Source: Rubrobacter sp. (GTDB lineage Bacteria > Actinomycetota > Rubrobacteria > Rubrobacterales > Rubrobacteraceae). From it: a stretch of 5,480 bases of DNA. This document shows positions 1-5,480 of the stretch, one piece after another (the first letter of the stretch is position 1; the number at the start of each line of letters is the position of its first letter). A program made the translations under genes and the position numbers. The notes below the pieces were generated by a model. It made no database searches. It had not been told where the DNA came from and saw only the letters and a program-made list of their open reading frames with translations. The DNA lies in contig JAFAPF010000503.1 in the NCBI GenBank assembly GCA_019247245.1, positions 1 to 5,480 of the forward strand, in the 5' to 3' direction.

Positions 1-203
1 TGGTCAAGGGCCGAACACTGACCTCCTTCCCAAGCATCCAGACCGACATCCAAAACGCGGGCGGAAACTGGGTCGACGAGGAGGTCGTCGTTGATCAGGG
101 CCTCGTCACGAGTCGAGATCCCGGCGACCTGGAAGCCTTCAACGCGAAGATTGTCGAGGAGTTCGCCGAGGGTAAGCACGAGGAGCAGAAGAGAAGCTTA
201 TAA
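1..203 (+). CDS. DJ-1/PfpI-family protein, C-terminal fragment (5' end outside window)
   Basis: This is the last 66 codons of a gene that enters from the left edge. The first whole codon is at 3-5 and the TAA stop at 201-203. The translation includes VKGRTLTSFPSIQTDI, NAGGNWVDEEVVVDQGLVTSR and a tail DLEAFNAKIVEEFAEG. This is the characteristic C-terminal third of the PfpI / YhbO / YajL branch of the DJ-1 superfamily: the GR-LTS-PS--TD--NAG--WVDE-VV-D--LVTSR pattern. Known members are cytosolic and are described as deglycase/chaperone-like or protease-like proteins in stress protection. The nucleophilic Cys and its Glu and His partners would lie upstream of the window, so activity cannot be judged. 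The short charged tail after FAEG (KHEEQKRSL) is lineage-variable. Family assignment is confident; exact function is not. Confidence 0.88.
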   Translation, partial: VKGRTLTSFPSIQTDIQNAGGNWVDEEVVVDQGLVTSRDPGDLEAFNAKIVEEFAEGKHEEQKRSL

Positions 204-319
204 CGCTTGGGTAAAGGAATGACCTCGCGAACGCGTATTCCGCTAGCGAAATAAAGCTCTTCTCTAGACTCCACAGTCACCTAGGGGGCTTCTGACTGCT
301 AGGAGGCAACAGCTGGCCA

Positions 320-543
320 GTGATCCAAACAGCGCTGGCTGCCGGTGCCGGTTACTTTCTGACCATCTTCATCCTGGTCCTCAGCAAGCGTCCTATGCGC
401 TGGTGGCTGCTATCGTATGTTTAAACCTGTCCCTGGCGCAGCCCTGGAGGCGCGCAGTACTTGTAGCGATAGGGATCACCGTTGGGCTCACGCTAGCATT
501 TGTGGCAGGGTATAGCGTTATCGGGACCGAAGACCAGACTTAG
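320..543 (+). pseudogene. Small two-helix membrane protein, apparently frameshifted
   Basis: A clear AGGAGG (301-306) precedes a GTG at 320. From there one frame reads an N-terminal hydrophobic segment (VIQTALAAGAGYFLTIFILV) and stops at 422-424. A second frame (-1 relative to the first) is open through the same area. From about 388 it reads ASYALVAAIVCLNLSLAQPW, then a membrane helix RAVLVAIGITVGLTLAFVAG, and ends in TEDQT with a TAG at 541-543. Neither half makes sense alone; joined near 380-400 they give a small protein of about 70-75 residues with two or three membrane spans. I infer one lost or gained base in an integral membrane protein gene; the precise junction is ambiguous because both frames are hydrophobic there. 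I do not recognise the family. Alternatives are two separate tiny membrane ORFs, programmed frameshifting, or a sequencing error. The SD-to-GTG spacing of 13 bases is long, so the start is uncertain. Confidence 0.5.
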
Positions 544-1687
544 TGGCCGCGTAGCTGGCGCCAAAACTCGCTGGAGCGTATGGTCTCGAAGGCGGCGAGC
601 GCCCAAAGAAGTACTGTAAGTACAGCGAGGGTGAGAAGCGTAGGCACTTGCGCCGCCACCAGGACAAGGGCGCAGCAGAAAACAGCCACGACGAGCCGCG
701 GGATGCTGACGCTGCCGGCATCACGCAATCGGAAGGCGCTGTGTCCTAAGAGGTAGAGCGCTACGCCACTGCAGAGCGCAACAGCGGAGAGCGTTCCAAG
801 TGGATCCCCCACGTCGGCGAAGGTCTTAAGGCCGAGGGCGACCAAGATGATGCCGGCGACTATCAGTAGGTGCTAGTAATCGCGGCCAGCCTTCTTGCTC
901 GTCTCCTTGTACCGAGGCGAGCTTCCGCTTCGGCGGCGAACACGACTATGGCGAAGTAAGCCCACCACAACGCGGCCGAGAGTCCGACAGCGAAGACGGC
1001 GGCCAGGATAGTCTCCGCATCTAGCTTCAGCCCAGCTGCCCCAGTTGCCACGATCGGCTCACCAAGGGCAATCATGATTATTTCCCCGTGTCGCTCCACG
1101 AAGTGCCTCGCTCGGATGTGGAAGCCCACTACTCCGCAGACGAATGGCACGCCGTAGTCGATGGTAAGGGCCAAGGTCCAGAGCGCACCCTGTGCCAAGC
1201 CGTAAGGACCCGGCCACAATGAGCAAGGCTGGCCCACACAAGAAACCTGGCGCTAGCCGGAGGATGGCGTGCTGCGTCTCCGGCGTGCGTACGGTTGCGA
1301 GCGCGTAGAGCGCAACTTGTAAGAACCGCACTAAGAAGTAGGCGACGCCGAAGAGCACCCCGTACTCGCTGAAGATCTCAGGCACAGCGAGCGAGACGAC
1401 GAGCATAGCCGCCATCGCAGAGAAGATCACCAGCCGAGCGGGGATCGCTTCCTCAGCGGGCACGGCGTTCGTCAACCACGAGTAGCCTACCCGAGCTCAC
1501 CACAACACTGAGAGTAACCCTGCGCCCTGTTAACATTCCTGCCCAGGTGAGGTGGTTGGAGAGGAAGCTCGTGACCTGGGTGAAGGCGAACACAAACACG
1601 AGGTAAGAACAGCTCAAGCGGGGTAGCCCCTGACTCTACGGAGTTCTCGTTTCCTCCCTGCAAAGCCGCCGACCCTTCTGCGCTCAT
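540..1687 (-). pseudogene. ltrA: Low temperature requirement A (LtrA) family membrane protein, multiply broken
   Basis: Reading leftwards from ATG 1685-1687, five frame segments join into one full-length LtrA protein of about 380 residues, the usual family size. The N-terminus ends in GATPLELF, then the frame changes near 1603-1606 to LVFVFAFTQVTSFLSNHLTW. It changes again near 1524-1530 to GAGLLSVLW, a TGA (1497-1499), then VGYSWLTNAVPAEE and LFGVAYFLVRFLQ. Near 1205-1211 it shifts to YGLAQGALWTLALTIDYG and the family signature HFVERHGEIIMIALGEPIVA. Near 876-900 it shifts to a TAG (873-875), HLLIVAGIILVALGLK and the C-terminal membrane helices, ending with TAA at 540-542. The TGA replaces the Trp expected in the family's LWWAWVGY-like stretch, and the next Trp is Arg. 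LtrA proteins are multi-pass membrane proteins of unknown biochemical role, named after a Listeria cold-growth mutant. Four frame changes plus two stops make this a pseudogene unless the assembly is bad here. Confidence 0.87.
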
Positions 1688-1700
1688 TCAAGCTCTCCTT
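1688..1700 (-). promoter_or_regulatory. Ribosome binding site of the ltrA relic
   Basis: On the - strand AAGGAG (complement of 1695-1700) sits 7 bases before the ATG at 1685-1687. This fixes the start of the ltrA reading frame and shows that the translation start is preserved although the coding part is broken. Confidence 0.7.
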
Positions 1701-1978
1701 CCGTTATGGAAGCCTCCATTGCTCGTTTCTAAAATCAGTACACATAGGAGTATAGGACCGTCTGTTTCTATCCAGCCTACGATGCAAAGATGCCGATGGG
1801 GCGTTAGCGGTGATATTGTCTAGAAAACTGTCTCTTGATGCCTTCGAACAGAGGGCCTACCCTACTGCCCTAAGTCTAGCGTTCAAGCCCTCATCTTTGA
1901 TGCTACTGACCCTGAAACGAATATATAAAGTCTATGGCGGAACGGTTGACGTTAGGTAGCCTCGGCGAAGCGAAGACG
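1701..1978. other. Gene-free stretch between the ltrA relic and the Nudix gene
   Basis: No reading frame here resembles a protein, and I see no RNA gene or hairpin followed by a T-run on either strand. It is the upstream region of the ltrA relic and the 3' flank of the Nudix gene. On the - strand a TATACT hexamer (complement of 1749-1754), about 60 bases before the ltrA ATG, could be a -10 element, but no matching -35 lies at the right distance. Around 1920-1930 there is a short AT-rich patch (ATATATAAAG) of no evident role. A + strand ATG at 1934 opens a frame that mostly runs antisense to the Nudix gene; I regard it as a shadow. Confidence 0.5.
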
Positions 1979-2530
1979 TTATGCAGTGATCAAAGACCAG
2001 AGTTGCAGCAGGATACGGTGCGTAAGGCCCCAGATGACGTAGCGATCCTTGTAGGTGAAAGCTGGCCAGCTTCCAGGGAAGTTCGGAATCTCAACCGTTT
2101 TATCGATAAGCTGCTGCAATGGGACCCAGAAGGCCTCGAAGACCTCTAGAGGGTCAAGATGGCTGGGCTCGGCATCGATGGCCACTACCACGGTTGACAC
2201 AACTAGACGCCCAGGCATCGTGCGGGGGCCGACGTCGTCCAGACGGCCCAAAAACCTGCCCTTGTTCAGGTCTATTCCGACCTCCTCCAGTGTCTCTCGG
2301 CGTGCGGTATCGTAGGCATCTTTATCACCGGGCTCTCGACCGCCCCCTGGTAGCGCCATGTGCCCTGACCAGGGGTCCCCTTCCTTTTCGGCGCGTTTTA
2401 TCACGAACAGCTCCAATCCCCTGGAGCGTTCCCGGAGCATCAGGGCGACGGCTGCATGTCGCTCTCGCGACTCTAGCCGCACCGGTCGTAGTTCCTTGAG
2501 AGCTGCCGCTGTCCGCTTCAATAGGCTCAT
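1979..2530 (-). CDS. Nudix hydrolase, CoA-pyrophosphatase (NUDT7/NudL) type
   Basis: The gene encodes 183 residues. The Nudix box runs from G64 to I86 and ends in RETLEEVGI with the metal-binding E79, E82 and E83. The position usually held by the first Glu of the consensus is K70, as I recall for the CoA-diphosphatase subgroup, where a basic residue is common there. Upstream, IKRAEKEGDPWSGHMALPGG (44-63) parallels the subgroup motif LLT-R-...-G---FPGG, and near the C-terminus VIWGLTHRIL matches its usual WG-T---L ending. Together these point to cleavage of CoA or acyl-CoA to 3',5'-ADP and 4'-phosphopantetheine derivatives in the cytosol. That substrate is inferred from family; other nucleoside-diphosphate-linked substrates remain possible. 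The ATG at 2528-2530 is preceded by AGGGTGAG about 10 bases upstream, created by a short tandem duplication. The gene is divergent from the aminopeptidase gene and appears monocistronic. Confidence 0.9.
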   Translation of the reverse strand: MSLLKRTAAALKELRPVRLESRERHAAVALMLRERSRGLELFVIKRAEKEGDPWSGHMALPGGGREPGDKDAYDTARRETLEEVGIDLNKGRFLGRLDDVGPRTMPGRLVVSTVVVAIDAEPSHLDPLEVFEAFWVPLQQLIDKTVEIPNFPGSWPAFTYKDRYVIWGLTHRILLQLWSLITA

Positions 2531-2547
2531 CCTAATAGGCTCACCCT
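2520..2547. repeat. 14-bp tandem duplication spanning the Nudix start codon
   Basis: The + strand reads aataggctcatcct (2520-2533) followed directly by aataggctcaccct (2534-2547), two 14-mers differing at one base. On the - strand the inner copy contains the Nudix ATG and its first codons. The outer copy supplies AGGGTGAG, the only Shine-Dalgarno-like string at a workable distance. The outer copy has GTG where the inner has ATG, but a start there would hit TGA after four codons. Confidence 0.85.
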
Positions 2548-2556
2548 ATGTAGCTT

Positions 2557-2585
2557 TTGCAAACCGTGGCCATGCCAGTCATATC
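2557..2585 (+). promoter_or_regulatory. Weak candidate promoter for the aminopeptidase gene
   Basis: TTGCAA (2557-2562) and CATATC (2580-2585) are separated by 17 bases and lie about 70 bases before the aminopeptidase ATG, in the only space available for its promoter. The -35 matches 4 of 6 consensus positions and the -10 only 3 of 6, so this is suggestive by position more than by sequence. Confidence 0.25.
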
Positions 2586-2642
2586 GAGAGTCTACTCCAG
2601 ACCTTGCGGGTTAGTGGTAAGCTCTGCCGGAGATTTCTTGAG

Positions 2643-2648
2643 AAGGAG
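2643..2648 (+). promoter_or_regulatory. Ribosome binding site deciding the aminopeptidase start
   Basis: AAGGAG, within AGAAGGAGAG, sits 7 bases before ATG 2656. It supports this start over the longer open frame from about 2557, whose extra residues look non-conserved and overlap the likely promoter region. Confidence 0.85.
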
Positions 2649-2655
2649 AGATTTT

Positions 2656-3756
2656 ATGAGGGACCAGCGGCTAAAGAAACTAGCACACTTATTGGTAGAT
2701 TATTCTATAGAAGCAGGAGAGGGAGAGCAGGTGGTAGTCTCCGGAGGCGCTACGGCTGAGCCTCTTATCAAGGAGGTTTATGCTAGGCTTCTGGATGTGG
2801 GAGCTGCCCCCATTCCGCAGGTCGCGTTGCCGGGTGTGCAGGAGCTCTTTTTCGAGCATGCAAAAGAACACCACTACAAGAAAACACCCGCTGTCGTGCG
2901 CTCCCTCTACGAGGGAGCTGACGCTTTTATCTCGATCATGGCGCCACAGAACACCCGAGCTCTGGCGGCGGTGGATCCGCAAAAGCAGCAAGCCCTTAGC
3001 AAGCGGGATAAGGCGTTACAGGAGGTGGTCCTCGGCAAGGATCGGTGGGCTTTAACGCTCTTCCCGACGAACGCTCTGGCCCAGGAATCGGAGATGAGCC
3101 TTGTAGACTACGAAGAGTTTGTGTTCGAGGCGATGGCCCTCAACGAGGATAACCCGGTTAGATATTGGCGAATGAAGGCCGAGGAGCAGGGGCGCCTCAT
3201 AGAACAGCTGGAGCAGGTCAACGAGGTCCATATCGTCGGTACCGCAACGGACTTGACGCTCTCCGTAAAGGGCCGAACGTTCTTGAATGGCGACGGTTCG
3301 CACAACATGCCCTGTGGCGAGGTCTTTACGGGGCCTGTGGAGGATTCGGCAAGCGGCGAGGTGTTCTTCGGGATACCCGTGGCGGTTGCCGGGCGCGAGG
3401 TTTCCGGGGTGCGCCTTGAGTTCGAAGAAGGCCGGGTTGTCGACTCCAGCGCGGAAAAGGGAGAGGAGTATCTAAACGCAATGCTTGATGCAGACGAGGG
3501 GGCGCGCTACTTGGGAGAGCTTGGGATTGGTACGAACTATGGCATTCCCCGCGCTACTAAGAACATCCTCTTCGATGAAAAGCTGGGCGGTACGGTACAC
3601 CTGGCAGTAGGTCGATCCTACGAGAGGACCGGGGGCAAGAATGAATCTAGCGTGCACTGGGACCTGATCTTGGATCTCCGAGAAGGTGGCGAGCTCTACG
3701 CCGACGGGCAGCTCCTGCAAAAAGACGGCATGTTCCTAGACTATAACTTCGGGTAG
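2656..3756 (+). CDS. M29-family metallo-aminopeptidase (AmpS/AmpT/PepS type)
   Basis: The gene encodes 366 residues, slightly shorter than the roughly 400 usual for thermophilic aminopeptidases of MEROPS family M29. These cytosolic, dinuclear-metal exopeptidases remove N-terminal residues from peptides. The N-terminal domain carries SIEAGEGEQVVVSGGATAEPL and the motif SIMAPQNTRALAAVDP. The catalytic half has NMPCGEVFTGPVEDSASG (218-234, metal ligand candidate E222, also E230) and LGELGIGTN (E288). It also has H315 in VHLAVGRSY with Y322, and VHWDLI with H334 and D336. All the expected metal-site residues are present. The frame is open 33 codons further upstream, but ATG 2656 has AAGGAG (2643-2648) 7 bases before it and begins right at the conserved RLKKLAHLLVDYS helix, so I take that start. 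A small gene follows 3 bases after the stop, suggesting co-transcription. Confidence 0.93.
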   Translation: MRDQRLKKLAHLLVDYSIEAGEGEQVVVSGGATAEPLIKEVYARLLDVGAAPIPQVALPGVQELFFEHAKEHHYKKTPAVVRSLYEGADAFISIMAPQNTRALAAVDPQKQQALSKRDKALQEVVLGKDRWALTLFPTNALAQESEMSLVDYEEFVFEAMALNEDNPVRYWRMKAEEQGRLIEQLEQVNEVHIVGTATDLTLSVKGRTFLNGDGSHNMPCGEVFTGPVEDSASGEVFFGIPVAVAGREVSGVRLEFEEGRVVDSSAEKGEEYLNAMLDADEGARYLGELGIGTNYGIPRATKNILFDEKLGGTVHLAVGRSYERTGGKNESSVHWDLILDLREGGELYADGQLLQKDGMFLDYNFG

Positions 3757-3759
3757 CGT

Positions 3760-3996
3760 ATGATGACGGGTGAGACGATGCTACGGGTGGGGAAAGTCAG
3801 AAGCGAAGAAGAACTTGAGATCGTGCGAGACATTCTGGACGAGATCGGGGCCAACTACGAGCATGTCCGCTCGGAACCTGAGGACTTGTATCCTCAGACG
3901 GCGTACTTCTACGTTTCGATAGATGTCTCCCACGATGCAGACAACCTACTGTCTGAGCTCTCCGAGAAGCACGGCTTCGATGTGGAGATATTATGA
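3760..3996 (+). CDS. Small acidic hypothetical protein, possible ferredoxin-like fold
   Basis: This 78-residue protein follows the aminopeptidase TAG after 3 bases and ends in TGA at 3994-3996. It is strongly acidic (19 Asp/Glu against 6 Lys/Arg), with no Cys, signal peptide or membrane segment. By eye the pattern is strand (LRVGKV), helix (SEEELEIVRDILDEIG), strand (YEHVRSE), strand (AYFYVSID), helix (ADNLLSELSEKHG), strand (DVEIL). That is a beta-alpha-beta-beta-alpha-beta order as in small ferredoxin-like regulatory or binding domains; this is inference from sequence pattern only. I do not recognise a named family. The start is uncertain: ATG occurs at 3760, 3763 and 3778, and the last has GGGTGAG just before it at a rather short spacing. 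Translational coupling to the aminopeptidase would favour 3760 or 3763. Clean codon structure, helix amphipathicity and tight spacing argue that it is a real gene. Confidence 0.72.
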   Translation: MMTGETMLRVGKVRSEEELEIVRDILDEIGANYEHVRSEPEDLYPQTAYFYVSIDVSHDADNLLSELSEKHGFDVEIL

Positions 3997-4019
3997 AGCA
4001 GAGACGGTAGCGAGTTACT

Positions 4020-4049
4020 TTGGCAAAACATTTGGGCTGGTTGTACTAT
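4020..4049 (+). promoter_or_regulatory. Candidate sigma-70-type promoter for the HAD-folE pair
   Basis: TTGGCA (4020-4025) and TACTAT (4044-4049) are 18 bases apart in the 89-bp gap before the HAD gene. They match 5 of 6 and 4 of 6 consensus positions. Transcription would start near 4056 and give a leader of about 30 bases. A TTGACA at 4053-4058 is also present, but nothing resembling a -10 lies 16-18 bases after it. Confidence 0.4.
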
Positions 4050-4085
4050 CACTTGACATCTCAGAGCCTCATGTGGGGACCATAA

Positions 4086-4769
4086 GTGCGCTACGATGCC
4101 GTTTTCCTCGACGTCGACGGGACACTCCTCTGGGTGGACTTGGATATCGAGGGCTACGTGGAAGATCTCACCCCTTACGCGACGAATGCTACTTTGAGCG
4201 TCGAGGAGGCACGCGGGGCGCTTCAGGAAAGCTTTCAGACGCATATAAGCGAGCACATGTACTACCCGACGAAGGAGCAGCTGGCTGATTTTCGTCGAGA
4301 AAACATCCGCAAAACTGCCGATGCTTTGGGTCTCGACGTGCCCACAGAGGTTCTGTCGGAGGTTCTAAAGAAGAGGACCCACTTCAACCCTTATCCGGAG
4401 TCCGAAGAGGTGATGGAGGAGCTTACGCGCATGGGCCTCCCGCTCTACGTCCTCTCGAACTGGGACGCAGCGCTCGAACACGTGCTCGACAACCTCGGCT
4501 GGACGCACTACTTTAGCGGTATAATCGCCTCGGCCGCGGTCGGTTCGGAGAAGCCCGATGAGGAGATCTTTAGGGAGGCGCTGCGAGTGGCCGGTGTTCC
4601 TCGTGAACGAGTGGTACACGTCGGCAACGATCCCATATCAGACATTTGGGGTGCCGCTTCGTACGGTATAGATGCCGTGCTGGTAGACCGCAGGGGTGGC
4701 GCGGAGGCCTCGGAGGCTGTTGCGATTATCCCGAACCTAAAAAGGCTGCCCGCGCTTGTGAAAGGGTAG
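4086..4769 (+). CDS. HAD-superfamily phosphatase (subfamily IA-like)
   Basis: The gene encodes 227 residues, starting with GTG. All four HAD motifs are visible. Motif I is VFLDVDGTLL, with nucleophile D9 and acid/base D11. Motif II is YVLSNWD, with S124. The motif III lysine is K156 in GSEKPDEEIF. Motif IV is VHVGNDPISDIWGA, with D182 and D186. Residues 14-100 form a helical cap of C1 type, so the substrate should be small. The GSEKPD plus HVGND-SD-GA combination is typical of HDHD3/phosphoglycolate-phosphatase-like members. The substrate cannot be read from the sequence. GTG is preferred because motif I begins at residue 6 and no earlier in-frame start makes sense; the ribosome binding site (GTGGGGAC, 4073-4080) is weak. 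The stop lies 3 bases before folE, which implies coupled expression and raises the possibility of a role in pterin phosphate removal (inference). Confidence 0.92.
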   Translation: MRYDAVFLDVDGTLLWVDLDIEGYVEDLTPYATNATLSVEEARGALQESFQTHISEHMYYPTKEQLADFRRENIRKTADALGLDVPTEVLSEVLKKRTHFNPYPESEEVMEELTRMGLPLYVLSNWDAALEHVLDNLGWTHYFSGIIASAAVGSEKPDEEIFREALRVAGVPRERVVHVGNDPISDIWGAASYGIDAVLVDRRGGAEASEAVAIIPNLKRLPALVKG

Positions 4770-4772
4770 GGC

Positions 4773-5372
4773 GTGCAGGAAGAAAAGCGTCTCACGAAGC
4801 AGAGTGTGGATGAGGCGCGCATCGCGCGGGCGGTGCGCGAGATCCTAGTAGCTATCGGCGAGGACCCTGTACGAGGTGGTCTCATCGAGACCCCCAGGCG
4901 TGTTGCCGAGGCCTACGCCCGCCTCTTCGCCGGCCACTTCGAAGACCCCGCTTGCTACCTAGAAGGGAGCTTCGCCGAGGAGACGCGCGATTTGATCCTC
5001 ATCCGTGACCTGCCGGTGGCTTCGTTCTGTGAACATCATATGCTCCCGTTCACCGGCAAGGCCCATGTGGGGTATGTCCCGAACGGCACGGTCGCTGGGT
5101 TCTCGGAGCTGGCACGCGTGGTAGAGGGCTACGCTCGGCGGCTCCAACTCCAGGAGCGCCTTACGGCACAGGTTGCTGACACCGTGCACGGAAAGCTAGG
5201 CTCTTTGGGGGTGATCGTGGTCGTCGAAGCCGAACACACATGCATGTCGATGCGGGGAGCAGAAGTGCCCGGTAGCGTCGCCGTGACCTCGGCAGCACGC
5301 GGAGTCTTCGAGGAGGACGCTGCTCGGCGTGCGGAGACGCTGGCTTTGATCTTCCGGGGCAGTACTACCTGA
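4773..5372 (+). CDS. folE: GTP cyclohydrolase I (type IA, FolE)
   Basis: FolE converts GTP to 7,8-dihydroneopterin triphosphate and formate, the first step of tetrahydrofolate and related pterin synthesis, as a cytosolic homodecamer with one zinc per active site. The 199-residue protein has the family's usual length and all signatures. These are the N-terminal helix leading to [14 protein letters not shown] (35-48), [20 protein letters not shown] (84-103), [20 protein letters not shown] (109-128), then RLT, and [11 protein letters not shown] (152-162). Zinc ligands C86, H89 and C157 and catalytic H88 and H155 correspond to E. coli C110, H113, C181, H112 and H179. Thus it is the zinc-dependent form, not the FolE2 type. 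GTG 4773 is the first start after the HAD stop and leaves 11 residues before the first conserved helix. The Shine-Dalgarno is weak (AAAGGG/TAGGG overlapping the HAD end), which fits translational coupling. The next gene is not visible, so pathway context downstream is unknown. Confidence 0.97.
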   Translation: MQEEKRLTKQSVDEARIARAVREILVAIGEDPVRGGLIETPRRVAEAYARLFAGHFEDPACYLEGSFAEETRDLILIRDLPVASFCEHHMLPFTGKAHVGYVPNGTVAGFSELARVVEGYARRLQLQERLTAQVADTVHGKLGSLGVIVVVEAEHTCMSMRGAEVPGSVAVTSAARGVFEEDAARRAETLALIFRGSTT

Positions 5373-5480
5373 GGTTTAACGGATAAGACGTGGAATTAGT
5401 TTAGGCTTATGCACTCTCGGTACAGCGGTGTTCAAGGTGCGCCTACTGAAGGTAGAGTGCGGCATCTGCCAGATGTTTCG
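5373..5480. other. Unassigned 3' edge after folE
   Basis: Three frames run open to the window edge and none can be assigned. On the + strand, ATG 5409 starts MHSRYSGVQG, and GTG 5428 or 5437 starts a stretch reading FKVRLLKVECGICQMF. On the - strand a frame is open from the edge to a TAA at 5376-5378 and is rich in basic residues. None has a good ribosome binding site visible here. No terminator hairpin with a T-run is seen after folE. Confidence 0.3.

Noticed and set aside
227..252. CGCTAGCG palindrome and nearby GC-rich arms after the PfpI gene as a terminator
   Set aside because: The 8-bp palindrome has no loop, and no T-run follows at the right distance.
1934..2149. + strand 71-codon ORF with an AT-rich stretch just upstream
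   Set aside because: Most of it is antisense to the Nudix C-terminus, which has clear family motifs; no ribosome binding site and no recognisable protein.
1979..2530. The Nudix protein as the dihydroneopterin triphosphate pyrophosphatase paired with folE
   Set aside because: Its motifs match the CoA-pyrophosphatase subgroup (K70 in the Nudix box, PWSGHMALPGG, WGLTHRIL), and it is on the other strand about 2.2 kb from folE.
2557..2655. 33-codon N-terminal extension of the aminopeptidase frame
   Set aside because: ATG 2656 has a strong, well-spaced AAGGAG and begins at the conserved first helix; the extension looks non-conserved and covers the promoter region.
2055..2759. Several long + strand ORFs across the Nudix gene and the divergent gap
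   Set aside because: They are Arg/Ser/Pro-rich reading-frame shadows of the Nudix coding sequence with no family features.
4053..4058. TTGACA as the -35 of a near-leaderless promoter for the HAD gene
   Set aside because: No -10-like hexamer lies 16-18 bases downstream; the TTGGCA/TACTAT pair just upstream fits better.
3923..4288. 121-codon + strand ORF bridging the small gene and the HAD gene
   Set aside because: It overlaps the HAD N-terminus including motif I in another frame and gives no coherent protein.

Overview
The window looks like a chromosomal segment of a moderately high-GC actinobacterium. GTG starts, a full-length relic of an LtrA-type membrane protein, a DJ-1/PfpI protein and an M29 aminopeptidase next to folE would suit a Rubrobacter-like lineage. 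The taxon is inferred from gene content and style, not from a marker gene. I see no mobile element, CRISPR array, rRNA or tRNA.

Left part (1-1978). The window opens inside the C-terminus of a DJ-1/PfpI-family protein on the + strand. After it come the remains of a small + strand membrane protein whose two hydrophobic halves lie in different frames, about 320-543. Next, on the - strand, is a broken ltrA gene (540-1687). It is recognisable end to end, but it is split over five frame segments and also carries two in-frame stops. The stops of these two wrecks overlap by 3 bases. The stretch 1688-1978 has no gene. It holds only the upstream region of the ltrA relic, with a good ribosome binding site, and the 3' flank of the Nudix gene.

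Middle part (1979-3996). An intact - strand Nudix hydrolase of the CoA-pyrophosphatase type is divergent from an intact + strand M29 metallo-aminopeptidase. A 14-bp tandem duplication lies exactly over the Nudix start codon. A 78-codon acidic protein of unknown function follows the aminopeptidase after 3 bases.

Right part (4000-5480). An 89-bp gap with a plausible sigma-70-type promoter leads to a HAD-family phosphatase and then, 3 bases after its stop, to folE (GTP cyclohydrolase I). FolE makes 7,8-dihydroneopterin triphosphate. A tightly coupled phosphatase of unassigned substrate makes the pterin dephosphorylation step a reasonable but untested guess for the HAD protein. The last 108 bases cannot be assigned.

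Overall this is mostly housekeeping metabolism beside a decaying patch. I found no convincing evidence of a new biological system. The points most worth a second look are the HAD-folE pair, the orphan 78-aa protein, the heavily lesioned ltrA beside intact genes, and the start-codon duplication.
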